64,000 nucleotides of DNA from Lactobacillus sp. UCMA15818 (GCF_030400225.1 NZ_VJYB01000002.1:421875-485874); one strand, 5' to 3'. Positions 9,794 to 19,977 are shown, numbered from the stretch's first letter. Program-made: numbers and translations. Notes: a model not told the origin generated them from the letters alone.

Positions 9794-10714
9794 CTATTTA
9801 TTTCGATGTTGTTTTCCCGCATTGCGCGAACGGTTATTAGTTGATACATTATTATTATTTCCCTTTTTACTCTCAGGTTTTTCAACTACTGGAGTTGCAG
9901 GAGTTACTATTTTCTTAGGTGGATTTTTCTTTAATTCAGCTTCTATTTCTGCACGGATTTTTGGTCGCATTGCATTTACCAAAATAGTTTGCAAACAAGC
10001 AAAGATTCCACCAACAAAGAAATACAGTCCCAAACCAGCAGGTGAGACAAATGTCATTCCGCCTAACATGATTGGTGTGATAAAAAGCATTGACTGCATC
10101 TGCTTTTTTTGCTCTGGAGCAACTCCAAGGAGTGAAAGATAAGCCTGTATCCCATAGATGATAACCGTTAAAACAGCAAGGATAATACTTGGATTTCCTA
10201 GATTGATTCCCATGAAAACAGTTTTTGACAATTCAGGCGAGTATTGAATTGCTGCGTATAGAGCTGCAAAAATCGGCATTTGAATAAGTAATGGCAAACA
10301 ACCAATTCCACCTGTCATGGAAATACCATTTTCACGATACAGTGCCATCATTTCTTGGCTAATTGCTGTCTTTTCTTCAGTTGAGGATGCGTTTTTCTGA
10401 CGTTCTTGAATATCAGCCATTTGTGGACGAACAGAAGCCATCTTCTCTTGCTGGATTGTTGCACCACGGGCTTGTCTTAGCATCAAGGGCATGAGACACA
10501 TTCTTACAATAAAGGTGATTGCTATTATTGCCCAACCGTAGCTGCCTCCCATTACACTTGTTAGCCAATTGATAACGTGTTGCGTGGGTATAGCTAAATG
10601 ATCGTAGATTAAGCCATATGGTTTACCGCTTTTAGTTCTTTGAACGCAGCCGCTTAAAATCAAAGAAGCGACAACGAACACTGGTAACATAGTAAGACGC
10701 TTTATTTTTTTCAT
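9794..10714 (-). CDS. yidC: YidC/OxaA membrane protein insertase (lipoprotein)
   Basis: Inserts and folds membrane proteins alone or with SecYEG. A lipoprotein signal ends in LILSGC (Cys23), followed by the five-helix YidC core: GWAIIAITFIVRMCLMPLMLRQ near 60-80, the conserved arginine region, MTGGIGCLPLLIQMPIFAALY and late segments with FVSPAGLGLYFFVGGIF. The C-terminal tail is basic and asparagine-rich, as in YidC2-type paralogues. Length 306 aa is normal. It has its own promoter between acyP and yidC. The chromosomal rnpA-jag locus is not nearby, so this is probably one of two paralogues. Confidence 0.92.
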   Translation of the reverse strand: MKKIKRLTMLPVFVVASLILSGCVQRTKSGKPYGLIYDHLAIPTQHVINWLTSVMGGSYGWAIIAITFIVRMCLMPLMLRQARGATIQQEKMASVRPQMADIQERQKNASSTEEKTAISQEMMALYRENGISMTGGIGCLPLLIQMPIFAALYAAIQYSPELSKTVFMGINLGNPSIILAVLTVIIYGIQAYLSLLGVAPEQKKQMQSMLFITPIMLGGMTFVSPAGLGLYFFVGGIFACLQTILVNAMRPKIRAEIEAELKKNPPKKIVTPATPVVEKPESKKGNNNNVSTNNRSRNAGKQHRNK

Positions 10715-10747
10715 TGTATTGTTCCTTTCAAATAAACTACGCTATTT

Positions 10748-10776
10748 ACTATACTTTATATATAGTACTTTTTCAA
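10748..10776 (-). promoter_or_regulatory. promoter for yidC
   Basis: On the minus strand TTGAAA (10771-10776) and TATAGT (10748-10753) are 17 bases apart, 34 bases before the yidC start. Confidence 0.65.
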
Positions 10777-10823
10777 TTACACTTCACAATATAATAATTT
10801 ATTAAGAAATATTGAATTTTTAA

Positions 10824-11096
10824 CTAAAGGGTTACTTCAAATGACGTATATTCTTTTATCTCGTTATCAGCAATAGTGTAATTGGAAACACGGCCGCTGG
10901 GACTGGGTGACGCGATAATTTTCTTGGCAAAGTTGTGAACTGCTTGCGGATTACCTTGTGCTTCAATATAGACTGAACCATCACTTTGATTTTTCACGAT
11001 TCCAGTTATATTTAATTGATCAGCTACCATTTTTGTACAATAACGGAAACCAACGCCTTGTACTCTGCCCTGGATTGTTATTTTAATAGATTTCAT
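10824..11096 (-). CDS. acyP: acylphosphatase
   Basis: Hydrolyses acyl phosphates such as acetyl phosphate. It is 90 aa and compact, with the phosphate loop GRVQGVGFRY (Arg18) and the second catalytic residue Asn36 in KNQSDGSVYIEAQG. An AGGAG at 11105-11109 sits 8 bases from the ATG at 11096, which excludes the longer GTG start that overlaps the site. It lies upstream of yidC on the same strand, 109 bases away, and is divergent from the methyltransferase gene. Confidence 0.93.
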   Translation of the reverse strand: MKSIKITIQGRVQGVGFRYCTKMVADQLNITGIVKNQSDGSVYIEAQGNPQAVHNFAKKIIASPSPSGRVSNYTIADNEIKEYTSFEVTL

Positions 11097-11300
11097 GATA
11101 AACACTCCTCGTATTATATAAATTAATTCTTACAAATTTTAGTTAGTTACTTGCATTCTGGTTACCACATGATAACTTCTAATTTACCCACTCACATGTT
11201 GTTCCGATTAGATGCTTTGTTTCATTATATATTAGTATGATTTAAGTTGATCGTTATATGCTATACTTGTTTAGAAATTATTAAATTGGAGAAGATATTA

Positions 11301-12074
11301 ATGGAAATTATCCAGTCACCCCAGAATAAACAGGTTAAGGAATGGAAAAAGCTTTCTTCTAAAAAAGGACGTTTAAATCAAAAACAATATATTTTGGATG
11401 GTTGGCATCTTGTTAAAGAAGCACTGCAAGCTAATGAAAGTATTCAGCGTTTCTTAATTGTACCAGATTCGCGGTATGTTGATGAATTCAACGAATTTAA
11501 TGTGACAAAAGCAGAGATTACATATATTTCTCCTGAAGTTGCCCATGCTTTAAGTGAAACTCCCAGTCCACAAGGTGTTTTTGCGATTATTATGATTGAT
11601 GAATCGAAAAATGTGCTACCGTCAGATTTAACTGGTGCATGGTTGTTGCTTGACAGTGTTCAAAATCCTGGAAATATTGGAACTATGATTCGAACAGCAG
11701 ATGCAGCAGGTTTCAGAGGTGTTGTATTTGGAGATGGAACTGGCGATTTGTATCAGCCAAAAGTTGTTCGTTCAATGCAGGGAAGCCAGTTTCATTTACA
11801 ATTATTGCAGTCTGATTTGACAACTTTCATTGCTGAACTGAAAAAGAAGGAAATTCCTACGTTTGGGACTGAACTAAACAAGGATGCCAAAAGTTATGAC
11901 GAGATTGGCAAGTATTCTGATTTTGGGTTAATAATGGGTAATGAAGGTAACGGTGTTCAAGCTAAACATTTGGAAATGACTAAGTATAATTTATATATCC
12001 CAATCATTGGGCAGGCAGAATCTTTAAATGTGGCAGTCGCTGCTGGAATCTTAATGTACACCTTAAAAAGCTAA
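11301..12074 (+). CDS. TrmH-family (SpoU) rRNA 2'-O-methyltransferase
   Basis: SPOUT-class methyltransferase of the RlmB/TsnR type using S-adenosylmethionine. An N-terminal substrate-binding part (SPQNKQVKEWKKLSSKKGR) precedes the knotted domain, whose three motifs are present: NPGNIGTMIRTADAAG near 118, IMGNEGNGV near 212 and IPIIGQAESLNVAVAAG near 232. A GGAGA site supports the ATG at 11301; the frame is open further upstream without a ribosome site. The precise modified nucleotide cannot be read from sequence. It stands alone, divergent from acyP. Confidence 0.9.
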   Translation: MEIIQSPQNKQVKEWKKLSSKKGRLNQKQYILDGWHLVKEALQANESIQRFLIVPDSRYVDEFNEFNVTKAEITYISPEVAHALSETPSPQGVFAIIMIDESKNVLPSDLTGAWLLLDSVQNPGNIGTMIRTADAAGFRGVVFGDGTGDLYQPKVVRSMQGSQFHLQLLQSDLTTFIAELKKKEIPTFGTELNKDAKSYDEIGKYSDFGLIMGNEGNGVQAKHLEMTKYNLYIPIIGQAESLNVAVAAGILMYTLKS

Positions 12075-12118
12075 TTATTAAGATTAGTTTATAAACTTCC
12101 AAGTTCAATATTTAATAA

Positions 12119-12146
12119 TTGCAAATTATACTGATTTAGGTATGAT
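12119..12146 (+). promoter_or_regulatory. promoter for the HD-domain gene
   Basis: TTGCAA (12119-12124) and TATGAT (12141-12146) are 16 bases apart, 30 bases before the start of the next gene. Confidence 0.6.
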
Positions 12147-12175
12147 AGAGATAACTTTATTAAGAGGTGTATTGC

Positions 12176-12676
12176 ATGAAAAAGAATGAATGGCAAGATG
12201 ATTCAGAATATATGAGTTATGTAGGCGAGCTTCTTGAGACTCCTGAAGTTCAACGATTAGCTGATTTTAAGCAACATTATTTTTCAAATCGTTTAGAGCA
12301 TTCGATTGCAGTCTCTTTTGATAGTTATCGAATTGCGAAGAGAATGCATTTGAATGCTCGTTCAACTGCAAGGGCTGGATTACTTCATGATTTGTTTTAT
12401 TATGATTGGCGCACAACTAAGTTTGATAATGGAACGCATGCATGGATTCATCCACGAATTGCTGTACGAAATGCAAAGAAGATTACGGATTTATCCGCAA
12501 TGGAACGTGATATCATAATCAAGCATATGTGGGGTGCAACTGTGGCTCCTCCCCGCTATCTTGAAGGCTATATTGTAACGATGGTTGATAAATATGAAGC
12601 TACATCTGAAGTTAGTGTGCCTTTATTTAATCGTTATGAGAGCCGCTTAAAGAAGCATTTAGGTTTTGTGAAATAA
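12176..12676 (+). CDS. HD-domain phosphohydrolase-like protein
   Basis: A 166-aa protein with the metal-binding pattern of the HD superfamily: LEHSIAVSFDSYRIA, then RAGLLHDLFYYDW (the His-Asp pair), a later HPRIAVRNAKK histidine and MVDKYEATSE near the end. Members are phosphatases or nucleotidases; the substrate cannot be deduced. GAGGTG at 12164-12169 selects the ATG at 12176 over an in-frame GTG at 12167. It is monocistronic, with its own promoter and a weak GC hairpin plus T-run at about 12690-12725. Confidence 0.8.
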   Translation: MKKNEWQDDSEYMSYVGELLETPEVQRLADFKQHYFSNRLEHSIAVSFDSYRIAKRMHLNARSTARAGLLHDLFYYDWRTTKFDNGTHAWIHPRIAVRNAKKITDLSAMERDIIIKHMWGATVAPPRYLEGYIVTMVDKYEATSEVSVPLFNRYESRLKKHLGFVK

Positions 12677-12768
12677 TAAAGTTGGAAAAACTTCGCCTTT
12701 TTATTTGACGGTGAGGCTTTTTTCGTGTAATTATAAATATGTTAGGATAAGTTTTGGAGGTGAAGATA

Positions 12769-13107
12769 GTGCAAAAAGTAGTTGAAACCTATGTTCAATG
12801 CCCACGATTTGAAAAAACTTTCGGTATTTTGGGAAGAAAATGGAATGGGTTAATAATTGATGTTTTATTAACTGAAGGACCTCAACGCTTTCGGGATCTT
12901 GCTAACAAGGTCGATAAGTGCAGTGATCGTGTTTTGGTTGAACGCCTTAAGGAACTGGAAGAAGAAGGACTGCTTGAACGCGTGATATATGAGGATAGTT
13001 GCAGGCCAGTTTATAGTTTAACTGAGCGTGGCGAAAATCTTCGCTGTGTCATGGGTGAATTGCATGATTGGGCAAAAAAATGGTATACACTTGATGATTG
13101 CAAGTAA
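12769..13107 (+). CDS. HxlR-family transcriptional regulator
   Basis: A 112-aa winged-helix protein with the HxlR signature: CPRFEKTFGILGRKWNGLII, GPQRFRDLANKV, then ERLKELEEEGLLERVIYEDS and the wing RPVYSLTERG. GTG at 12769 follows GGAGGTG with good spacing; a TTG at 12754 overlaps that site and is unlikely. The N-terminal cysteine (CPRF) is conserved in redox- or aldehyde-sensing members. The regulated gene is not obvious, since both neighbours have their own signals. Confidence 0.88.
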   Translation: MQKVVETYVQCPRFEKTFGILGRKWNGLIIDVLLTEGPQRFRDLANKVDKCSDRVLVERLKELEEEGLLERVIYEDSCRPVYSLTERGENLRCVMGELHDWAKKWYTLDDCK

Positions 13108-13110
13108 GGC

Positions 13111-13139
13111 TTGACGGATTACATGTGAGAGTATAGACT
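13111..13139 (+). promoter_or_regulatory. promoter for the T-box/pheST transcript
   Basis: TTGACG (13111-13116) is followed 17 bases later by TAGACT (or 15 bases later by TATAGA), directly upstream of the T-box leader and just past the HxlR gene stop. Confidence 0.55.
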
Positions 13140-13403
13140 CTATAAAGAGTAAAGACATTGACGGAAAATAGTAGGATTTTTTTTATAGTCAGAGAGGAAT
13201 ATATTGGCTGAAATTATTCCATATAAGATTATCTGAATTTCATTTCCTTAGTTGCCATCGGAATTTAGTCATAATGAATGATGTGCCGCTTACATGGGCG
13301 TTAACATGAAAGTGCTGGGTAGTAATAACATTTGCGTTATATTAGCTAGAACAAGGGTGGTACCGCGAGACCTCGTCCCTTTGATGGGATGGGGTCTTTT
13401 TGT
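13140..13403 (+). promoter_or_regulatory. T-box riboswitch (tRNA-Phe responsive) upstream of pheST
   Basis: The invariant T-box AACAAGGGTGGTACCGCG is present at about 13350-13367, immediately followed by an 11-pair terminator stem (GACCTCGTCCC with GGGATGGGGTC) and TTTTT. Uncharged tRNA-Phe would pair with the antiterminator and allow transcription into pheST. The leader upstream is about 200 bases, enough for stem I. A TTC at 13239-13241 in a GAATTTC context is the best specifier candidate, but I did not fold the leader. Confidence 0.92.
13369..13403 (+). terminator. T-box regulated terminator
   Basis: Eleven consecutive pairs including three G-U, a 6-base loop and a 5-base T-run, overlapping the 3' end of the T-box motif as in other T-box leaders. 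Confidence 0.85.
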
Positions 13404-13498
13404 CTTGAGAGGGAAACGGTGCAAAAAGTTAAATTTTGATTTGGACTGTTTCTTGATAGTTCCCGTTATGTATGAATGAACAAGAAAGGAAAAAACAA

Positions 13499-14545
13499 AT
13501 GGACTTAAAAGATAGATTAACAAAACTAAAAGTTAAAGCTTTAAGTGAAATTGATACTGTTGAAGATTTAAAGAAGATTAATGAGATTCGGGTTAATTTG
13601 TTAGGTAAGAAGGGTCCCATCACAGAAGTGTTGCGCGGAATGAAAGATCTTTCAAAAGAAGAAAGGCCTGTTGTGGGTAGTCTCGCAAATAAGGTGCGTG
13701 ATGAATTGACAGCAGCAATTACGCAACGCCGTGAGAAATTAGAAATAAGTAAAATTGCCAGAAAGCTTGAGAAAGAAAAAATTGATGTTACTTTACCCGG
13801 TGTTCCAGTCAAGGCGGGACAGCCGCACATTATAATGCAGGTTATTGATCAGCTTGAGAAGCTTTTTCTTGGAATGGGTTATCAAGTGGTGGACGGACCT
13901 GAAATTGAGGAAGATCATTATAACTTCGAAATGATGAACTTACCAAAGGATCATCCTGCACGTGATATGCAAGACACTTTTTATATTACCGAACAAATTT
14001 TGATGCGTACACAAACTTCTCCAGTACAAGCTCGTACCATGGAAAAGCATGATTTTGCTAAAGGCCCATTGAAAATGATTTCACCCGGTAAAGTGTATAG
14101 GCGTGATACTGACGACGCGACACATTCTCACCAATTTCACCAAGTCGAGGGTCTTGTCATTGATCGACATATTACGATGGGCGACTTGAAGGGAACTTTG
14201 CAGAGTATCGCACGAACTATCTTTGGGGATGAGCGTGAAATTAGATTGCGGCCTAGTTATTTTCCGTTTACTGAGCCCTCAGTTGAGGTAGATGTTTCTT
14301 GCTTTAAGTGTGGGGGCAAGGGTTGTACTGTCTGTAAGCAAACTGGTTGGATTGAAGTTTTAGGAGCAGGGATGGTTCATCCGAATGTTTTAACAATGGC
14401 AGGAATTGATGCAGAAGTCTACGGTGGTTTTGCTTTTGGATTAGGCCCAGATCGTTTTGCAATGTTAAAATATGGGGTTGATGATATCCGCGAGTTTTAT
14501 TTAAATGATGTTCGTTTCCTATCACAATTTGCGCAGAAAGGATAG
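13499..14545 (+). CDS. pheS: phenylalanyl-tRNA synthetase alpha subunit
   Basis: Catalytic subunit of the alpha2-beta2 enzyme. After an N-terminal coiled coil (about 1-85, [19 protein letters not shown]) comes the class II core with [11 protein letters not shown], the motif 2 region [19 protein letters not shown] and motif 3 [18 protein letters not shown]. It is 348 aa from the ATG at 13499, which has AAGGA upstream and matches the family start MDLKDRL. An in-frame ATG at 13472 would add nine hydrophilic residues without a ribosome site. It sits in a T-box-regulated operon with pheT, 6 bases downstream. Confidence 0.96.
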   Translation: MDLKDRLTKLKVKALSEIDTVEDLKKINEIRVNLLGKKGPITEVLRGMKDLSKEERPVVGSLANKVRDELTAAITQRREKLEISKIARKLEKEKIDVTLPGVPVKAGQPHIIMQVIDQLEKLFLGMGYQVVDGPEIEEDHYNFEMMNLPKDHPARDMQDTFYITEQILMRTQTSPVQARTMEKHDFAKGPLKMISPGKVYRRDTDDATHSHQFHQVEGLVIDRHITMGDLKGTLQSIARTIFGDEREIRLRPSYFPFTEPSVEVDVSCFKCGGKGCTVCKQTGWIEVLGAGMVHPNVLTMAGIDAEVYGGFAFGLGPDRFAMLKYGVDDIREFYLNDVRFLSQFAQKG

Positions 14546-14551
14546 AGATAA

Positions 14552-16957
14552 ATGAAGGTTTCTACAAAATGGCTCAAGGATTATATTGACTTAGATATTA
14601 ATCCAGAAGAACTAGCTGAGAAAATTGAAAGAACGGCAGTTGAAGTTGACGGTGTTTCTAGACTTGATAAGAATTTAAAGAAGATTGTGGTTGGTGCCAC
14701 TGTCGAAGTGAGAAAACATCCCGAATCAGATCATCTTAATATTTGCCAAGTTGACGTTGGAGCAGCTGAATTATTGCAAATTGTTTGTGGTGCACCCAAC
14801 ATTGCTGCAGGCAAGAAAGTAATTGTAGCGTTGCCTAATTCACGAATTGCAGGAAATGTGAAAATCAAAAAAAGTAAGATGCGAGGCGAAGTTTCTGAAG
14901 GAATGATTTGTTCGCTTCAAGAAATTGGATTTTCAGAAAGTGTTGTGCCCAAGGCCTACGCTGCCGGAATATACCTTCTTCCAGATGATGCTAAGCCTGG
15001 CGAACCAGTATATTCATACTTGGGGATGGATGAAGACATCATCGACCTTGATGTTACACCAAATCGAGCCGATATGTTGAGCATGAGGGGTACAGCGCAT
15101 GAACTTGCCGCGATTTATGATCAGAAAGTGATCTTAAAGAAGCCTGCATTACAAGAGGATCTAACCGATAAGATTTCTAATTATATTCAAGTGACAGCTG
15201 ATAAAGAACTATCTCCTACATATTTGCTGCGAATTATCAAAGATGTGCAGGTTGAAGAAAGTCCAATGTGGTTGCAAAGACGTTTGTGGAATGCTGGTAT
15301 TCGCCCAATGAACAACGTTGTTGATGTGACAAACTATATTTTACTCGATTATGGTCAACCATTACATTCTTTCGACTATCAGAAAATTGCTGGTAAAGGC
15401 ATTGAAGTTCGTCTTGCTAAGTCAGGTGAAACATTACGGACACTTGATGAAGAAGAAAGGAAGCTTTTACCAAATGATATTGTGATTGCTGATGATAATG
15501 GGCCAATTGCTCTAGCTGGGACGATGGGCGGTTTAAATAGTGGTATTTCTGCTGAAACACAGGTTATTGCACTCGAAGCTGCTGTTTTCAATTCATCGGC
15601 TATTCGTAAAACTGCTAGAAAGCATAATTTGCATAGTGAAGCCGCTATGCGATTTGAGCGTGGAATTAATCGCGGAACGGTTGCAGAAGCACTTGATATG
15701 GCAGCTCAGTTGATTGCTGAATTGGGCAATGGGAAAATCGTTGCAGGTGTAGCTGGTACGCAAGATAGTATTCAGCCAGTGATTATTAATATTTCAACTA
15801 AAAAAATTAATGATGTGCTAGGTACTGAATTACAAATTGCAGAAATCAAGGATATTTTCGAAAGGCTTGGTTTTACAATTGAAGAAGAAAATGGTAATTT
15901 CACAGTTTCTGTTCCTGTAAGAAGATGGGATATCAGTATTCCCGCAGACTTGATTGAAGAAGTTGCAAGAATTTACGGTTATGATAATTTACCAGCAACA
16001 TTGCCTAGTGGCGAATTAACACCTGGGAAATATACGTATAAACAACAAGTAATTCGGGATACAAGAAGTATTTTGGAAGAATCAGGATTGATGCAGGCAA
16101 TTTCTTATGGGTTAACTTCAGATAAGAAAGCACAAAGGTTTATGATGGAAGATGCTCAATCAACTAGATTGAATTTTCCAATGAGTTCGGATCGAACAAC
16201 CGTCAGAATGAATCTGATTAGTGGTTTACTGGATGATGTTGCTTATAATAATGCACGCAAGGTTTCAGATGTGATGCTATATGAACAGGGACGTGTTTTT
16301 TATCGTGATGTGGATAATGATCGGCCGCGCGAAGTTGAACATGTGGCTGCCGCAATGACGGGGCTATATTCAGCGCAATCATGGCATGATGAGAAGAAGC
16401 AGATTGATTTTTATGTTACCAAAGGAATTGTGGAGCACTTGCTAACTGTGCTGGGGGTTACAGATGTCAATTACAGAGCTTCACAAGAGCATGAAGAAAT
16501 GCATCCTGGGCGAACAGCTGACATCTTTATAGGTAATCTCTTTATCGGTTTTGTGGGGGAGGTTCATCCAAATATTTCTAAGGAATATGGGATTGGAAGA
16601 ACGTACGTCTTTGAACTTGATTTGCAAAAGATTATTGACTTTAATAATGAACTAATTGTATATCAACCAGTGTCAAAATATCCTGTTATCACGCGTGACG
16701 TTGCAATGGCTGTCGGCAAGGAGATTGCAAATGCTGATATTGTTAATTTTATTAAGAAACAAAGTGGCAAAATTTTAAGTAATGTGCAGCTTTTTGATGT
16801 TTATGAAGGCGGCAAAATAAGTACTGAACAAAAATCGTTGGCATATGAGTTAACATACAGTGATAGCTCAAAAACCTTGGAAGATGATGATGTCACCGCT
16901 GATTTTGAAAAAGTAATGAGTAAGTTACAAGCAAAATTTAATGTAGAAATTCGTTAA
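14552..16957 (+). CDS. pheT: phenylalanyl-tRNA synthetase beta subunit
   Basis: The 801-aa beta chain, normal length. It has an N-terminal tRNA-binding (EMAP-like) domain at about 40-150 (HPESDHLNICQVDVG), a B3/B4 editing domain near 210-390 (TPNRADMLSMRG leads into it, and DYGQPLHSFDYQKI lies within), a B5 domain, a catalytic-like core and a C-terminal FDX-ACB domain (YPVITRDVAMAVGKEI, about 705-800) that binds the anticodon stem. It is co-transcribed with pheS under the T-box and ends at a strong terminator. Confidence 0.96.
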   Translation: MKVSTKWLKDYIDLDINPEELAEKIERTAVEVDGVSRLDKNLKKIVVGATVEVRKHPESDHLNICQVDVGAAELLQIVCGAPNIAAGKKVIVALPNSRIAGNVKIKKSKMRGEVSEGMICSLQEIGFSESVVPKAYAAGIYLLPDDAKPGEPVYSYLGMDEDIIDLDVTPNRADMLSMRGTAHELAAIYDQKVILKKPALQEDLTDKISNYIQVTADKELSPTYLLRIIKDVQVEESPMWLQRRLWNAGIRPMNNVVDVTNYILLDYGQPLHSFDYQKIAGKGIEVRLAKSGETLRTLDEEERKLLPNDIVIADDNGPIALAGTMGGLNSGISAETQVIALEAAVFNSSAIRKTARKHNLHSEAAMRFERGINRGTVAEALDMAAQLIAELGNGKIVAGVAGTQDSIQPVIINISTKKINDVLGTELQIAEIKDIFERLGFTIEEENGNFTVSVPVRRWDISIPADLIEEVARIYGYDNLPATLPSGELTPGKYTYKQQVIRDTRSILEESGLMQAISYGLTSDKKAQRFMMEDAQSTRLNFPMSSDRTTVRMNLISGLLDDVAYNNARKVSDVMLYEQGRVFYRDVDNDRPREVEHVAAAMTGLYSAQSWHDEKKQIDFYVTKGIVEHLLTVLGVTDVNYRASQEHEEMHPGRTADIFIGNLFIGFVGEVHPNISKEYGIGRTYVFELDLQKIIDFNNELIVYQPVSKYPVITRDVAMAVGKEIANADIVNFIKKQSGKILSNVQLFDVYEGGKISTEQKSLAYELTYSDSSKTLEDDDVTADFEKVMSKLQAKFNVEIR

Positions 16958-16968
16958 TCTGATACAAA

Positions 16969-17003
16969 AAAGCTATAGAGAGTAGTGAATCTGTGGCTTT
17001 TTT
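16969..17003 (+). terminator. terminator after pheT
   Basis: AGCTATAGA pairs with TCTGTGGCT (two G-U pairs) and is followed by a T-run at 16998-17003. Confidence 0.85.
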
Positions 17004-17109
17004 CGTATAGGCTAATTTTTTATACATTAAGTATTATTGAATCTTGATGCAAATTCAAGAAATCTTATGTATAATGAACTGGATAGTGTATTTCGAATGG
17101 AGGGATACT

Positions 17110-18243
17110 TTGAATAATAAGAATGACGACAATAAAGATTTGCAAAGCAATAAGAATACGGATAATAAACTTTTTGCGAATCGAATTGTTCGAGGTGTGT
17201 TGCTCCTGATAGTTGTTTTATTAGTTGTTATAGGAATTATCGGTCATCATTACTTTGAAAGCGCGAAGCAGCCGTTGAGTCCTGGGAGCAGTAAAGTAAT
17301 CGAGGTTAAAGTGCCAATTGGCAGCACAACTAAACAAATTGGTAGTATTTTAGAGAATAAAAAAGTAATTAAAAGCGGTTTTGTTTTTGACTATTATGTT
17401 AAAGCAAAAAAATATGGACAATTTAAGGCGGGTTATTATGAGTTAAAACCCTCTATGACTTTAAAGCAAATAGCTCTCAAGTTGCAAAAAGGTGGCGCAA
17501 GCGAGTCACAGAATTCGGGGAAAGTGCTTGTCCGCGAAGGTGTTACAGCTGACCAAATTGGTGATGTAATCCAGAAAAAGACACAATTCAAGAAGAAAGC
17601 TTTCCTAGCATTATTGAATAGTAAAACTTTTCTAAATGAATTAAAGGAACAGTATCCTGATTTGTTGGGATCAGCAGTGGATGCAAAAAATGTAAGATAC
17701 AAGTTAGAGGGATATCTGTACCCTGCAACTTATACTGTCGCAAAGAAAAGTACATTAAAACAGTTAATTACTTCAATGGTTATGAAGACCGATGAAATGA
17801 TGAAACCTTATTATTCACAGATCAGTAAAAAAGGGTGGACTGTGCAACAGGTACTAACTCTTGCTTCACTAGTAGAACGAGAGGGTGTAACCGATTCAGA
17901 CCGGAAGAAGATTGCAGGCGTCTTTGAGAATAGATTAGACAAGAATATGAAAATCCAGTCAGACATATCTGTTCTGTACGCTCTTGGAAAGCATAAAAAA
18001 ACAGTTACTTATAAGGATTTGAAGGTTGATTCACCTTATAATTTGTACAAAAGTACAGGTGTGGGTCCTGGACCATTTAATAATCCAAGCATTGATTCAG
18101 TAAATGCAGTGTTAAATCCAACCGATAGAGACAAAAATTATTTGTATTTCATTGCGAATATCAAGACTGGTAAAGTATACTATTCACAAACATATGCGCA
18201 GCACCAAAAACTAACTGCTAAGTTAGCAAAAGACAATAATTAA
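17110..18243 (+). CDS. mltG: endolytic murein transglycosylase MltG (YceG-like)
   Basis: Cleaves nascent glycan strands and helps set peptidoglycan chain length in partnership with PBPs. A short cytoplasmic N-terminus rich in Asn/Asp/Lys is followed by one membrane helix (about 28-48, [16 protein letters not shown]), a LysM-like region and the YceG catalytic domain. The active-site glutamate lies in LASLVEREG near 256, and [11 protein letters not shown] is the conserved late motif. GGAGGG at 17099-17104 selects the TTG at 17110; the frame is open upstream but has no ribosome site. It is first in mltG-udk-greA, the usual Lactobacillales order. Confidence 0.93.
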   Translation: MNNKNDDNKDLQSNKNTDNKLFANRIVRGVLLLIVVLLVVIGIIGHHYFESAKQPLSPGSSKVIEVKVPIGSTTKQIGSILENKKVIKSGFVFDYYVKAKKYGQFKAGYYELKPSMTLKQIALKLQKGGASESQNSGKVLVREGVTADQIGDVIQKKTQFKKKAFLALLNSKTFLNELKEQYPDLLGSAVDAKNVRYKLEGYLYPATYTVAKKSTLKQLITSMVMKTDEMMKPYYSQISKKGWTVQQVLTLASLVEREGVTDSDRKKIAGVFENRLDKNMKIQSDISVLYALGKHKKTVTYKDLKVDSPYNLYKSTGVGPGPFNNPSIDSVNAVLNPTDRDKNYLYFIANIKTGKVYYSQTYAQHQKLTAKLAKDNN

Positions 18244-18266
18244 AAGAAGCAAAGGAGAAACAAGAA

Positions 18267-18923
18267 ATGACGGCAAATTCGGGCAAGAAACGACCTGTTA
18301 TTATTGGAGTTACAGGGGGCTCGGGCAGTGGTAAAACTTCTGTAAGTATGGCAATATTTAATCAATTGAAGCAGCATTCACTTTTGATGGTTCAGGAAGA
18401 CTCATACTATAAAAATCAAAGTGAGATGTCTTTTGAAGAACGGATAAAGGTTAATTATGACCACCCAGATGCTTTTGATACTGATTTGCTGATTGAACAT
18501 CTGCAAGATCTTTTGAATTGGAAGCAAGTTGCAGTTCCGGTGTATGATTATAGTGCACATACTAGGAGTAACAAGGTATTAATAAAAAATCCACAGGAAG
18601 TAATAATTGTTGAAGGAATTCTTGTGCTTAATGATCAACGTTTGCGCAACCTGATGGATATTAAAATTTTTGTTGATACTGACGATGATATTAGAATTAT
18701 TAGACGAATAAAACGTGATACTGAAGAACGTGGGCGTTCATTGGAATCAATAATTTCACAGTACTTGCGAACAGTTAAACCAATGTATCATCAATTTATT
18801 GAACCTACCAAGCGGTACGCAGATATTATTGTGCCTGAAGGTGGGGCAAACCAAGTAGCGATTGATTTATTAACAACGAAGATTCGTGATGTTCTTCGGC
18901 ATAATAGACATTCGCACAGTTAA
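18267..18923 (+). CDS. udk: uridine/cytidine kinase
   Basis: Phosphorylates uridine and cytidine in pyrimidine salvage. P-loop [12 protein letters not shown] at about 11-22, then the uridine-kinase signatures [22 protein letters not shown] and [11 protein letters not shown], and the lid region [15 protein letters not shown]. Length 218 aa is normal. It starts behind AAAGGAG, 24 bases after mltG, and is followed by greA on the same transcript. Confidence 0.95.
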   Translation: MTANSGKKRPVIIGVTGGSGSGKTSVSMAIFNQLKQHSLLMVQEDSYYKNQSEMSFEERIKVNYDHPDAFDTDLLIEHLQDLLNWKQVAVPVYDYSAHTRSNKVLIKNPQEVIIVEGILVLNDQRLRNLMDIKIFVDTDDDIRIIRRIKRDTEERGRSLESIISQYLRTVKPMYHQFIEPTKRYADIIVPEGGANQVAIDLLTTKIRDVLRHNRHSHS

Positions 18924-18948
18924 TTTATTTTGAGAGGAGTCATAAGAT

Positions 18949-19425
18949 ATGGCAGGAGAAAAAACATACCCGATGACCATTGAGGGAAAGCAAAAGTTAG
19001 CGGAAGAATTAAATACACTTAAGACAACAAAACGTTCAGAGATTATTGAACGAATCAAGATTGCACGGAGTTTTGGTGACTTATCTGAAAATTCTGAATA
19101 TGAGTCAGCCAAAGATGAACAGTCCTTTGTTGAAGGACGAATAAAGACAATTGAACAAATGTTGAACCATGCTGAAATTATTGATAACGGTAATATTGAT
19201 GCTGATGAAATCGCAGTTGGAAAGACGGTCACATTCCAGGAATTGCCTGATGAAGAACCTGAAACGTACTCAATTGTTGGAGCGGCAGAGGCGGACCCAC
19301 TTGCTGGGAAAATATCAAATGAATCACCGATTGCAAAGGGATTAGTGGGTCATCGTTTAGGAGAGGTTGTCGAGATCGAAACTCCTGGTGGTTCAATGCA
19401 AGTTAAGATTACTGAAGTTAAATAA
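18949..19425 (+). CDS. greA: transcription elongation factor GreA
   Basis: Rescues backtracked RNA polymerase by stimulating transcript cleavage. The 158-aa protein has the N-terminal coiled coil (about 10-75) with the acidic tip [16 protein letters not shown] and the C-terminal FKBP-like domain ([16 protein letters not shown]). AGAGGAG precedes the ATG. It is last in the mltG-udk-greA operon, followed by a hairpin terminator. Confidence 0.96.
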   Translation: MAGEKTYPMTIEGKQKLAEELNTLKTTKRSEIIERIKIARSFGDLSENSEYESAKDEQSFVEGRIKTIEQMLNHAEIIDNGNIDADEIAVGKTVTFQELPDEEPETYSIVGAAEADPLAGKISNESPIAKGLVGHRLGEVVEIETPGGSMQVKITEVK

Positions 19426-19440
19426 GAAATAATTAAAGGA

Positions 19441-19472
19441 AATCACAGCAGGTAATATGTTGTGATTTTTTT
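19441..19472 (+). terminator. terminator after greA
   Basis: AATCACA (19441-19447) pairs with TGTGATT (19461-19467), followed by a T-run. Confidence 0.75.
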
Positions 19473-19560
19473 GTTCCTCGTAAATTATAAATTTAATTTA
19501 GACATACATTAATTTGTCAAAAATTGGGTTATAATATGCAAATGAAAGGGTCGTTAATAT

Positions 19561-19977
19561 ATGAAAAAATCAATACTTATTTATTGTTGTATCTCTGCTT
19601 CTTTGGTTGGAATAGTATTGTATAGAAAAAACAAGGAGAAAATTTTGGAAAAAGATAATCGTGAGAGCTTTTTACCAAATGAACTCGTTGAAGAAACAGT
19701 AAATCTGGAGAGCAAATTAGCAATTGTTCCTGATGGACCTGAGCTAATCAAAGTACATAATAAAAATGATGCAATTTCTATAGTAGAAGGGCAATTGGGT
19801 AACAATAATGGAGACTGGATATGGAATTGCCTATGGGATGATGATGAGAAATTCTTTGTAAAGGCAATTTCTAAAACTGCACTTGCCAAAGGAGCGATGA
19901 CGGGAACAGCATATACTGCATTTGTATATCGTGATGGTTCTATCAAAGAAGATTTATTTGAGTTAAAGCTGAAATAA
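19561..19977 (+). CDS. uncharacterised membrane-anchored protein, 138 aa
   Basis: I do not recognise a named family. The first 20 residues (SILIYCCISASLVGIVLY) form one hydrophobic segment followed by positive residues, so the protein is probably anchored with its soluble part exposed; the two cysteines do not form a proper lipobox. The rest is mixed alpha/beta-like, with VEGQLGNNNGDWIWNCLWDD and a C-terminal FVYRDGSIKED that resembles a PepSY/YpmB-type strand pattern, though this is only a resemblance. An AAAGGG site and an upstream TATAAT support expression. It stands between greA and the nitroreductase gene. Confidence 0.6.
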   Translation: MKKSILIYCCISASLVGIVLYRKNKEKILEKDNRESFLPNELVEETVNLESKLAIVPDGPELIKVHNKNDAISIVEGQLGNNNGDWIWNCLWDDDEKFFVKAISKTALAKGAMTGTAYTAFVYRDGSIKEDLFELKLK